Assembly: GCA_035491895.1 (NCBI GenBank)
Contig: DATJJY010000158.1
Span: 1-5,554, forward strand
Reading direction: 5' to 3'
DNA length: 5,554 bases
Source of the DNA: DASTHG01 sp035491895
GTDB lineage: Bacteria > Gemmatimonadota > Gemmatimonadetes > Gemmatimonadales > GWC2-71-9
Shown: positions 1 through 5,078 of the stretch, one piece after another
Position numbering within the stretch: position 1 is the first letter of the stretch
Layout of the letters: the number at the start of each line of letters is the position of its first letter
The notes under the pieces: generated by a model
What the model was told of the DNA's origin: nothing
The model's database searches: none
What the model saw: the letters and a program-made list of their open reading frames with translations, nothing else
Position numbers and translations under genes: made by a program

Positions 1-1
1 T

Positions 2-382
2 CCGGTGGTGGGCGGCAACAATTTCGGCTGGCCATTCATGGAGGGCACGCACTGCTACCAGCCGTTCATCAACTGTCCCGCCGCAGGGCTGGTACTCCCG
101 GTGTGGGAGTACCCGCACTCGCCCGCGTGCGCCGTCATGGGTGGCTACGTCTACCGCGGCAAGGCGTTTCCGGAGCTCGCGGGGACGTATTTTTACGGGG
201 ACTACTGCGGCGGCTGGGTACGCTCATTGAGATTCAGCGGCGCGACCCTGATCGAGCCTTATCCCGCCCTTGCATCGCCGCTGATCAACGACAACCCGGT
301 CTCGTTCGGCGAAGATGCGGCGGGAGAGGTGTACGCGGTGATGGCGTCGGGACGGATTTACCGGATCGAATCGGCCCGCTAG
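2..382 (+). CDS. PQQ-dependent sugar dehydrogenase-like protein (GSDH family), C-terminal part
   Basis: This is the 3' end of a gene that begins upstream of the window; 126 residues are visible before the TAG stop. The visible part matches the C-terminal blades of the glucose/sorbosone dehydrogenase (GSDH, aldose sugar dehydrogenase-like) beta-propeller family: GGNNFGWPFMEGTHC near the start, a Pro-rich segment, YPHSPACAVMGGYVYRG, then a PELAGTYFYGDYCGGWVRSL strand. Family members are generally exported and many use PQQ to oxidise sugars, but the residues that would prove PQQ or calcium binding are mostly outside the window, so enzyme activity is an inference. Several Cys (in GTHC, NCPA, PAC, DYC) could form disulfides, as expected of an extracytoplasmic protein. 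It converges on the lipoprotein gene and is not part of the ruv cluster. Confidence 0.85.
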   Translation, partial: PVVGGNNFGWPFMEGTHCYQPFINCPAAGLVLPVWEYPHSPACAVMGGYVYRGKAFPELAGTYFYGDYCGGWVRSLRFSGATLIEPYPALASPLINDNPVSFGEDAAGEVYAVMASGRIYRIESAR

Positions 383-409
383 TCCCGTTCAGCGAGCGGG
401 CGGTTTCTT
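374..409 (+). terminator. Possible intrinsic terminator of the GSDH-like gene
   Basis: GCCCGCT (374-380) and AGCGGGC (395-401) form a perfect 7-bp stem with a 14-nt loop, followed by GG and a T-rich stretch (TTTCTT, 404-409). The stem starts in the last codons and stop of the upstream gene and overlaps the 3' end of the convergent lipoprotein gene. The loop is long and the T tract interrupted, so this is only a moderate candidate. The other direction lacks a T tract. Confidence 0.4.
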
Positions 410-826
410 CGTACCCGAGTCGCCCAGTAACAATGAATCCCCCGACACGACGGCGCCGATGACGTTATACGTCGAGCCGGGCCCGCCCACGTTTGGCCGC
501 AAAGTAATCCACAGCGGTCGGCTCCCCTTCGATGCCGTAATGGCGATCGACCCATCCCCGCTCGTCACGTCGCTCTGCAGCGCCCATCCATTGAGGTTCA
601 GCTCGTCCCGGAACCACCTGGCGACGACGCCCACGGAATCGAGCGTGGTGAGCGTGACCTGGGCGGCGTCCGCTCCGCTGGTGGCGTCGACCAGGGTCGA
701 CCGCGGATAGACGAGCACGCCGTGCAGGCTCTTGCGCAGCATCGTGCGCGTGTCGGGGGGCGCTGGACGGTTGCACGCCGGGGCGGCGGCGAGGGCGAGC
801 ATCAAGATGATCGGTGAAGGGCGCAT
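389..826 (-). CDS. Predicted small lipoprotein of unknown function
   Basis: The product is 145 residues from an ATG at 826-824. Residues 1-17 form a short signal peptide: MRPSP, then a hydrophobic stretch rich in Leu and Ala. It ends in A-P-A before Cys18, a plausible but non-ideal lipobox because Ala replaces the usual Leu at -3. The mature part has a Pro-rich linker (20-26), a VYPRST motif (39-44), a central VVARWFRDELNLNGW segment (67-81) and beta-rich stretches after it. A YP-motif followed by an amphipathic helix ending in GW is seen in small secreted proteins of unknown function; I do not recognise a named family. The organisation of Ala/Val-rich codons and third-position GC is typical of a real gene, and no better ORF covers this stretch on either strand. 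No clear Shine-Dalgarno precedes the ATG. It is divergent from yebC and convergent with the GSDH-like gene, so it is probably a monocistronic unit anchored in a membrane. Confidence 0.72.
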   Translation of the reverse strand: MRPSPIILMLALAAAPACNRPAPPDTRTMLRKSLHGVLVYPRSTLVDATSGADAAQVTLTTLDSVGVVARWFRDELNLNGWALQSDVTSGDGSIAITASKGSRPLWITLRPNVGGPGSTYNVIGAVVSGDSLLLGDSGTKKPPAR

Positions 827-924
827 GATCGAAAATTACCGCTATACGATGCTACGACGCTATGTTGTACGAGGGGAGCTGGCGCAGCGACGTACCGTCG
901 TACCGTCATACAACGGGGCCTGTT
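827..924. promoter_or_regulatory. Divergent intergenic region, probable promoters of lipoprotein gene and yebC operon
   Basis: These 98 nt lie between two divergent start codons and are noticeably more AT-rich at 828-870 than the flanking genes. Candidate -10-like strings exist (TACGAT at 845-850 and TATGTT at 861-866 on +; TATAGC on -, the complement of 842-847), but none has a good -35 at proper spacing, so I do not assign boxes. The yebC-proximal half contains an 8-bp tandem repeat (891-906). A GGGG at 915-918, 6 nt before the yebC ATG, is the only ribosome-binding-site candidate. Confidence 0.4.
891..906. repeat. 8-bp tandem repeat upstream of yebC
   Basis: CGTACCGT occurs twice head to tail (891-898 and 899-906). 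The first copy also lies within CGACG-TAC-CGTCG (888-900), a short inverted repeat with a 3-nt spacer. It ends 18 nt before the yebC start codon. It could be an operator, or simply slippage-generated low-complexity sequence. Confidence 0.6.
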
Positions 925-1671
925 ATGGCTGGCCATAGCAAGTGGAAGCAGATCAAGCGGAAAAAGGCCGTCACCGATGCCAAACGGGGCGCGCTCTTTA
1001 CGCGGCTCATCCGGGAAATCACCATCGCCGCAAAGGCGGGCGGGGGCGATCCCGCCGGAAACCCGCGGCTCCGCACGGCGATCGACGCGGCCAAGGCCGA
1101 GAACATGCCGTCCGAGAACATCGACCGCGCGGTCAAGAAGGGGACCGGCGAGCTCGAGGGGGTGCAGTACCAGGAAGTCACTTACGAGGGCTACGGCCCG
1201 GGCGGCGCCGCGATCCTGATCGAGGCGACGACTGATAACCCGAACCGGACGGTGGCGGAAATCCGTCATCAGTTCGCCCGCAACGGCGGCAACATGGGCG
1301 CCGCCAACTCGGTGGCGTGGATGTTCGACCGCAAGGGCCAGATCCTGCTCGACGCCGCCAAAGTCGACGAAGATGCGGCGATGGAAGCGGCGCTCGACGC
1401 CGGCGCCGACGATTTCCAGCGCGACGCCGACTCGTACGTCGTCACGACGCCGGCCGCCCGGTTTCACTCTGTCCAGGACGCGCTCGCCCAGAAGCGCCTG
1501 CCGATCCAGAGCGCCGAGCTGGCGCTGATTCCCAAGAGCACGGTCAAGGTCGAGGGCGAGGACGCCAGGAAGCTGCTCCACCTCATGGAGGCGCTCGAAG
1601 AATTGGACGACGTCGCGAAGGTCTCCTCCAACTTCGACATCGACGCCGAGGCGATGGCCGAGGTCGGGTGA
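925..1671 (+). CDS. yebC: YebC/PmpR (TACO1) family protein
   Basis: The 248-residue product has the usual length and features of the family: MAGHSKWKQIKRKKAVTDAK at the N-terminus, NPRLRTAIDAAKAENMP (46-62), IDRAVKKGTG (66-75), VTYEGYGPGG (85-94) and GGNMGAANSVAWMFDRKG (121-138), then an acidic C-terminus with ALEELDDVAKVSSNFDI (223-239). Members have been described as DNA-binding regulators (PmpR) and, for the TACO1/YebC group, as translation factors that help ribosomes over difficult peptide sequences; which role applies here cannot be read from sequence. I chose the ATG at 925 because the family begins MAGHSKW; an in-frame ATG at 862 would add 21 residues with no family counterpart. It is the first gene of the + strand cluster, and its TGA is 1 nt before the ruvC start. 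Confidence 0.96.
   Translation: MAGHSKWKQIKRKKAVTDAKRGALFTRLIREITIAAKAGGGDPAGNPRLRTAIDAAKAENMPSENIDRAVKKGTGELEGVQYQEVTYEGYGPGGAAILIEATTDNPNRTVAEIRHQFARNGGNMGAANSVAWMFDRKGQILLDAAKVDEDAAMEAALDAGADDFQRDADSYVVTTPAARFHSVQDALAQKRLPIQSAELALIPKSTVKVEGEDARKLLHLMEALEELDDVAKVSSNFDIDAEAMAEVG
1660..1664 (+). promoter_or_regulatory. Ribosome-binding site of ruvC
   Basis: GAGGT at 1660-1664, inside the last codons of yebC, lies 8 nt before the GTG at 1673 and supports that start. Confidence 0.55.
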
Positions 1672-1672
1672 C

Positions 1673-2149
1673 GTGAGGGTCCTGGGGATCGACCCGGGCA
1701 CATCCGTCACCGGCTACGGGGTCGTGGAATACGGCAACGGCACCCCGGGATTCGGACGTCTCATCGAGTGCGGCGTCATCCGCCTCACGACGCGCAGCCC
1801 CCTTCCCCGCCGCCTGGCACAGCTGCATGACGGCATCGTCCAGCTGATCGAGCGCCACCGGCCGACCGCCCTCGCGCTCGAAGACGCTTTCTACCATAAG
1901 AACGTGCGCACGACGCTCGTGCTCGGACACGCGCGCGGCGTGGTCCTCCTCGCCGCCCAGCAGCACGCGCTCGATATCAGCGAATACGCCCCGGCCACGG
2001 TCAAGAAGTCGGTCGTGGGTGCGGGCGCCGCGCCGAAGTCCCAGGTCGCCGCGATGGTGGCGCGCTTGCTGCGGCTGAAGCACGCGCCACGTCCGTCCGA
2101 CGCCGCGGACGGCGTAGCGGTGGCGCTGACCCACGTCATCCGCTCGTGA
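1673..2149 (+). CDS. ruvC: Crossover junction endodeoxyribonuclease RuvC
   Basis: RuvC is the dimeric, metal-dependent nuclease that cuts Holliday junctions symmetrically during late recombination repair, working with RuvAB. The product is 158 residues, at the short end of the family (E. coli 173). All four catalytic acids of the RNase H-like fold are visible: Asp7 in VLGIDPGT, Glu70 in ALALEDAFYHKN, and Asp143 and Asp146 in SDAADGVAVALTH. The DNA-contacting segment ATVKKSVVGAGAAPKSQV (108-125) is also present. The GTG start is fixed by the invariant N-terminal M-x-LGIDPG context and a GAGGT ribosome-binding site. It starts 1 nt after yebC, so the two are surely cotranscribed. Its TGA stop lies inside the left arm of a long inverted repeat that separates it from ruvA, which is unusual in this otherwise tight operon. 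Confidence 0.97.
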   Translation: MRVLGIDPGTSVTGYGVVEYGNGTPGFGRLIECGVIRLTTRSPLPRRLAQLHDGIVQLIERHRPTALALEDAFYHKNVRTTLVLGHARGVVLLAAQQHALDISEYAPATVKKSVVGAGAAPKSQVAAMVARLLRLKHAPRPSDAADGVAVALTHVIRS

Positions 2150-2223
2150 CGTTCCAACCGGGCTGCACGATGGAACGACTGGTGTCCCGGGTGACCGGCG
2201 GCCCGGTTCGGTTGGAACGTCAC
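2146..2223 (+). repeat. Palindromic hairpin element between ruvC and ruvA (possible MITE/REP-like insertion)
   Basis: GTGACGTTCCAACC (2146-2159) and GGTTGGAACGTCAC (2210-2223) are perfect 14-bp inverted repeats. Four more pairs, GGGC (2160-2163) with GCCC (2201-2204), extend the stem past a 5-nt bulge. The bulge results from a tandem CGGTT duplication (2204-2208, 2209-2213). The inner 2164-2200 contains CCCGGG (2186-2191) and a second TGGAACG (2171-2177). No T tract follows, so it is not an intrinsic terminator. It contains no ORF. The left arm covers the ruvC stop codon and the right arm ends 2 nt before the ruvA start. Confidence 0.85.
2214..2217 (+). promoter_or_regulatory. Candidate ribosome-binding site of ruvA, buried in the hairpin
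   Basis: GGAA (2214-2217) lies 8 nt before the ruvA GTG at 2226 and is the only purine-rich candidate near it. It is in the right arm of the inverted repeat and would be paired with TTCC (2152-2155) in the full hairpin, so access may depend on ribosomes finishing ruvC. Confidence 0.35.
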
Positions 2224-2225
2224 TC

Positions 2226-2816
2226 GTGATCGCCGCGGTAACCGGCCATCTGGCCGCCAAGGGGGCGGACCGCGTGGTCGTACAGACGCCGGGCGGCGTC
2301 GCCTACGAGGTCACCGTCCCGCTGGGCGTGATGGAGCGGCTGCCCGGAGTGGGGGAGCCGGTGACGCTCGCGACCGAGCTGGTGGTGCGCGAAGACGGGT
2401 GGTCGCTGTATGGGTTTCTCGAAGACGGAGAGCGGCGCCTGTTCCAGCGACTGCTCACCGTGAACGGGGTGGGGCCGCGGATCGCGGTCGCGTTCCTGTC
2501 GACGCTCGGCGCGGAGCGCGGCGCCAAGGCCATCCAAAAGAAGGATCTGGCGGCTCTGTCGTCCGTCTCGGGCGTAGGCCGGAAGCTGGCCGAGCGTCTG
2601 GCGCTTGAACTCAGCGACAAGCTCGGCGAGCTTGTGGGCGGCCAGCCCGCGCCCCTCGACGCTCCAGCCCGTGCGGCGCTGGCCGCGCTCGAGCGTCTCG
2701 GATACGGCGGGACGGAGGCCGAGCGAGCGCTGCGCCAGGCGCTGGCGGGCGACGGCGGCGACGCCGACGCCGAAGCGCTGGTGCGCCGCGCACTCCACGT
2801 CCTGACCACCAAGTGA
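2226..2816 (+). CDS. ruvA: Holliday junction branch migration complex subunit RuvA
   Basis: RuvA binds four-way junctions as a tetramer and loads RuvB hexamers. The 196-residue product (E. coli 203) shows the three-domain plan: an N-terminal OB-fold (1-62) with the GGVAYEVTVP strand and the acidic pin Glu56-Asp57 in VVREDGWSLYGF, which separates strands at the junction; a helix-hairpin-helix domain with VNGVGP (79-84) and VSGVGRKLAERL (114-125); a flexible Gly/Pro linker around 137-147; and a C-terminal RuvB-binding helical domain with ALAALERLGYGGTEAERALR (151-170). The GTG at 2226 is chosen because RuvA proteins start M-I and no ATG is nearby. It follows ruvC by 76 nt filled by the palindromic element, and is 3 nt upstream of the zinc-ribbon gene. 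Confidence 0.96.
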   Translation: MIAAVTGHLAAKGADRVVVQTPGGVAYEVTVPLGVMERLPGVGEPVTLATELVVREDGWSLYGFLEDGERRLFQRLLTVNGVGPRIAVAFLSTLGAERGAKAIQKKDLAALSSVSGVGRKLAERLALELSDKLGELVGGQPAPLDAPARAALAALERLGYGGTEAERALRQALAGDGGDADAEALVRRALHVLTTK

Positions 2817-2819
2817 GCC

Positions 2820-3005
2820 ATGACGACCGCGACCGACTTCGTCACCGCTGAATGGATCTGCACGCGCTGCGGGGTGACCAACCGCAAGCTGCTGCCGCGT
2901 GGGGTCATCAAGACCGTCGATGCGTGCGTGTCCTGTCACACCAAGCACGAAATCGAAGTCGAACCCCGGCCGGTGCGCTGGCGAGCACGCGCACTCGAAC
3001 GGTAG
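2820..3005 (+). CDS. Small zinc-ribbon-like protein of unknown function
   Basis: A 61-residue ORF from an ATG 3 nt after the ruvA stop. Two CxxC knuckles, Cys14/Cys17 (WICTRCG) and Cys36/Cys39 (ACVSCH), are separated by 18 residues, the spacing expected of a zinc ribbon that binds one zinc. His40 and His43 follow the second knuckle, and the C-terminus is Arg-rich (RWRARALER). Small zinc ribbons often bind nucleic acid or protein partners; I do not recognise this one as a named family. It sits exactly between ruvA and ruvB with minimal spacing on both sides, so it must be cotranscribed with them, and an accessory role in junction processing is possible but purely contextual. No good Shine-Dalgarno is seen, so translation may be coupled to ruvA. 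The paired knuckles and operon packing argue that it is a real gene. Confidence 0.8.
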   Translation: MTTATDFVTAEWICTRCGVTNRKLLPRGVIKTVDACVSCHTKHEIEVEPRPVRWRARALER

Positions 3006-3013
3006 GGCCTCGC

Positions 3014-4045
3014 GTGGCGCGCCCGGAGGTCACCACCCCGGAAGCCCTCCCCGACGAGCGCGTCACCGACGCGGCCCTGCGCCCGTCGAGCCTCGAGGAA
3101 TTCGTCGGGCAAGCGAAGGTCAAGGAATCGCTCCAGATCGCGATCGACGCGGCGAAGCAGCGGAAGGAGCCGCTCGACCACACGCTCTTCTTCGGACCTC
3201 CGGGCCTCGGCAAGACGACCCTCGCCCTCCTGATGGCGCGCGAGATGGGTGTGCAGATCCGGACGACTTCCGGGCCCGTGCTCGAGCGCCCCGGCGACCT
3301 CGTGGGGATGCTCACGGGGCTCAAACCCGGCGACATCCTCTTCATCGACGAAGTGCACCGCCTGCGGCCCGCGCTCGAGGAGTTCCTGTATCCGGCGATG
3401 GAGGAATTCCGCGTCGACGTCCGCATCGCCGACGGGCCCCACGCGCAAACGATCCCGATGCCGCTCGAGCGCTTCACGCTGATCGGGGCGACGACCCGGT
3501 TCGGGCTCCTGACGCCGCCGATGCGCGCGCGCTTCGGGTTGGTCGAGCGGCTCCACTACTATCCGCCCGACGACCTCGTCCAGATCGTCAGCCGCTCGGC
3601 CGGCATCCTCGGCGTCGCGACCGATCCGGCCGGGATCGCCGAGATCGCCCGGCGCAGCCGCGGCACCCCGCGCGTCGCCAACCGTCTCTTGAAACGGGTG
3701 CGCGATTACGCCCAGGTGCGGGCCGGCGGCACCATCACGGCGGCCGTGGCTGCGGAAGCGCTGAAGCGGCTCGACGTGGACGAGTTCGGACTCGACGATA
3801 TGGACGCGCGCATTCTCAAGACGATCATCGAACAGTTCGACGGCGGACCGGTCGGGCTCACGACGATCGCCGCCGCCGTGGGCGAGGATCCAGGGACGCT
3901 CGAGGAGGTCTACGAGCCGTTCCTGATGCAGCAGGGCTTCCTGGCGCGCACGCCGCGCGGCCGCTGCGCCACGGCGAACGCCTATCGACACTTCGGGTTC
4001 GCCGTGCCGGCGAAGCGCCCCGATCAGGGAACGATCTTCGACTGA
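3014..4045 (+). CDS. ruvB: Holliday junction branch migration DNA helicase RuvB
   Basis: RuvB is the AAA+ ATPase whose hexamers drive branch migration on RuvA-bound junctions. The 343-residue product (E. coli 336) carries RPSSLEEFVGQ (23-33), Walker A GPPGLGKTT (61-69), Walker B LFIDEVH (109-115), sensor 1 GATTRFG (158-164), the arginine-finger segment RARFG (Arg171), sensor 2 RGTPRVANRLL (216-226) and the winged-helix C-terminus with GLTTIAAAVGED (281-292) and RTPRGR (312-317). The reading frame stays open upstream to 2852, but that part overlaps the zinc-ribbon gene and has no family resemblance. I place the start at GTG 3014, 8 nt after that gene's stop, with AGGG (3004-3007) 6 nt upstream as ribosome-binding site. 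It overlaps queA by 4 nt at the 3' end. Confidence 0.96.
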   Translation: MARPEVTTPEALPDERVTDAALRPSSLEEFVGQAKVKESLQIAIDAAKQRKEPLDHTLFFGPPGLGKTTLALLMAREMGVQIRTTSGPVLERPGDLVGMLTGLKPGDILFIDEVHRLRPALEEFLYPAMEEFRVDVRIADGPHAQTIPMPLERFTLIGATTRFGLLTPPMRARFGLVERLHYYPPDDLVQIVSRSAGILGVATDPAGIAEIARRSRGTPRVANRLLKRVRDYAQVRAGGTITAAVAAEALKRLDVDEFGLDDMDARILKTIIEQFDGGPVGLTTIAAAVGEDPGTLEEVYEPFLMQQGFLARTPRGRCATANAYRHFGFAVPAKRPDQGTIFD

Positions 4046-5073
4046 GCTACCGCGCCTCCGATTTCGAGTACGATCTCCCCCCAGATCTGATCGCCCAGGA
4101 GCCGCTCGCGGAACGCTCCGCGTCCCGCCTGCTCGTGCTCGACCGCTCCACCGGGACCACCGCGCATCGTCGCTTCACCGACCTGGCAGAGCTCGTCGCC
4201 CCCGCCGACGTCGTCGTCTTGAACGCGTCGCGCGTCATTCCCGCGCGGCTGCGCGGGATGCGCGAGAGCGGCGGGCCGGCCGAGCTGCTGGTCGTCGAGC
4301 AGCGCCCCGACGGGGATTGGCTGGCGCTGGGCCACCCCGGCGGCAAGCTCAAGGCCGGCCGGACGGTGCGCATCGGTCCCGACAGCGAAATCGAGATCGT
4401 GGAGATCCTCGGTGGCGGCCTGCGGCGCATCCGGTTCATCGGTACACTCGACGGTCGCGCCACGCTGGCTCGCTACGGCCTCGCCCCGCTGCCGCCGTAC
4501 ATCCATCACACCCCGAACGCGGACGACCGCGAGCGCTATCAGACGGTGTATGCCGAGCACGACGGGTCGATCGCGGCACCGACGGCGGGTCTGCACTTCA
4601 CGACCGCGCTGCTCGATCGCATCCGCGCGCGGGGAGCGGCCGTCGTGACCCTCGATCTCCACGTCGGCCTCGGCACGTTCAAACCGGTGCGCGTGGAGGA
4701 TCCTGCCGTACACGCGATGCACGCCGAGCGCTACACGGTCGGCGCCGACACCGCACGGGTGATCAACGAGCGACGCGATGCGGGGGGCCGCCGTTGGGCG
4801 GTGGGAACGACGACGGTGCGGGCGCTCGAGACCGTCGCGGACCAGCAGGGTCGCGTCGCAGCGAGCTCCGGCGAGACGACGCTGTTCATCCGGCCACCAC
4901 ACGTGTTTCGCGCCGTGAACGCGCTCGTGACGAATTTTCACCTGCCGCGCTCGACGCTCCTGATGCTGGTGTGCGCGTTCGGCGGCTACGAACCGGTGAT
5001 GCGGGCGTATGCGGAAGCGATCCGGGAACGCTACCGCTTCTATTCGTACGGCGATGCAATGGCGATCTTGTAG
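4042..5073 (+). CDS. queA: S-adenosylmethionine:tRNA ribosyltransferase-isomerase QueA
   Basis: QueA transfers and isomerises the ribosyl part of SAM onto preQ1 in tRNA, giving epoxyqueuosine. The 343-residue product shows the family signatures in order: DFEYDLPPDLIAQEPLAERS (7-26), NASRVIPARL (61-70), LAPLPPYI (147-154), YQTVYAEHDGSIAAPTAGLH (166-185), LHVGLGTFKPV (206-216), AVGTTTVRALE (253-263) and TNFHLPRSTLLMLV (297-310), ending RFYSYGDAM. No ATG, GTG or TTG is available in frame near the N-terminus; the only start that keeps the DFxYDLP block is CTG at 4042, in a CTGA overlap with the ruvB stop. AGGGA (4026-4030) lies 11 nt before it. Translation is therefore probably coupled to ruvB. 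It is followed 5 nt later by tgt, the preceding enzyme in the pathway. Confidence 0.94.
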   Translation: MSYRASDFEYDLPPDLIAQEPLAERSASRLLVLDRSTGTTAHRRFTDLAELVAPADVVVLNASRVIPARLRGMRESGGPAELLVVEQRPDGDWLALGHPGGKLKAGRTVRIGPDSEIEIVEILGGGLRRIRFIGTLDGRATLARYGLAPLPPYIHHTPNADDRERYQTVYAEHDGSIAAPTAGLHFTTALLDRIRARGAAVVTLDLHVGLGTFKPVRVEDPAVHAMHAERYTVGADTARVINERRDAGGRRWAVGTTTVRALETVADQQGRVAASSGETTLFIRPPHVFRAVNALVTNFHLPRSTLLMLVCAFGGYEPVMRAYAEAIRERYRFYSYGDAMAIL

Positions 5074-5078
5074 CCCTC

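Larger units (their letters stand above)
2143..2229. mobile_element. Direct repeats CTCGTGA flanking the palindrome (candidate target-site duplication)
   Basis: CTCGTGA occurs at 2143-2149 (end of ruvC) and at 2223-2229 (start of ruvA), leaving a 73-bp interval between. Taking wider flanks, 2140-2149 and 2220-2229 agree at 8 of 10 positions, leaving a 70-bp core with perfect 10-bp terminal inverted repeats CGTTCCAACC. Collapsing the duplication (80 bp removed) gives a CTCGTGATCGCC junction, in which the ruvC TGA and ruvA GTG overlap by 4 nt. No transposase is present; mobilisation in trans would be needed. Only one copy is in the window, so the mobile nature is inferred. Confidence 0.45.

Noticed and set aside
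862..924. Earlier ATG start for yebC
   Set aside because: The family starts MAGHSKW; the 21 extra residues are encoded by the promoter-like region with its tandem repeat.
802..1710. 302-residue antisense ORF over yebC
   Set aside because: Antisense shadow of a clearly conserved gene, with biased composition and no recognisable motif.
2146..2223. Rho-independent terminator between ruvC and ruvA
   Set aside because: The stem is strong, but no T tract follows on either strand and an essential downstream partner gene starts 2 nt after it.
2146..2223. LexA operator within the ruvC-ruvA spacer
   Set aside because: GTTC and GAAC strings are present, but neither the GAAC-N4-GTTC palindrome nor the GTTC-N7-GTTC direct repeat is formed, and the site is inside the operon rather than at its promoter.
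2852..3013. N-terminal extension of RuvB
   Set aside because: This segment overlaps the zinc-ribbon gene in another frame and has no counterpart in RuvB; the GTG at 3014 gives normal length.
3485..3505. RuvB sensor-1 variant GATTRFG instead of GATTRAG
   Set aside because: This position varies among RuvB proteins and the catalytic residues around it are intact, so it is ordinary sequence variation.
2936..3991. 351-residue antisense ORF over ruvB
   Set aside because: Antisense shadow in GC-rich coding DNA, repetitive Arg/Glu/Gly composition and no motif.
2899..4041. Long in-frame upstream extension of queA giving a 724-residue protein
   Set aside because: It is an open shadow frame over ruvB, Arg/Pro-rich and without family resemblance, caused by high GC at third positions.
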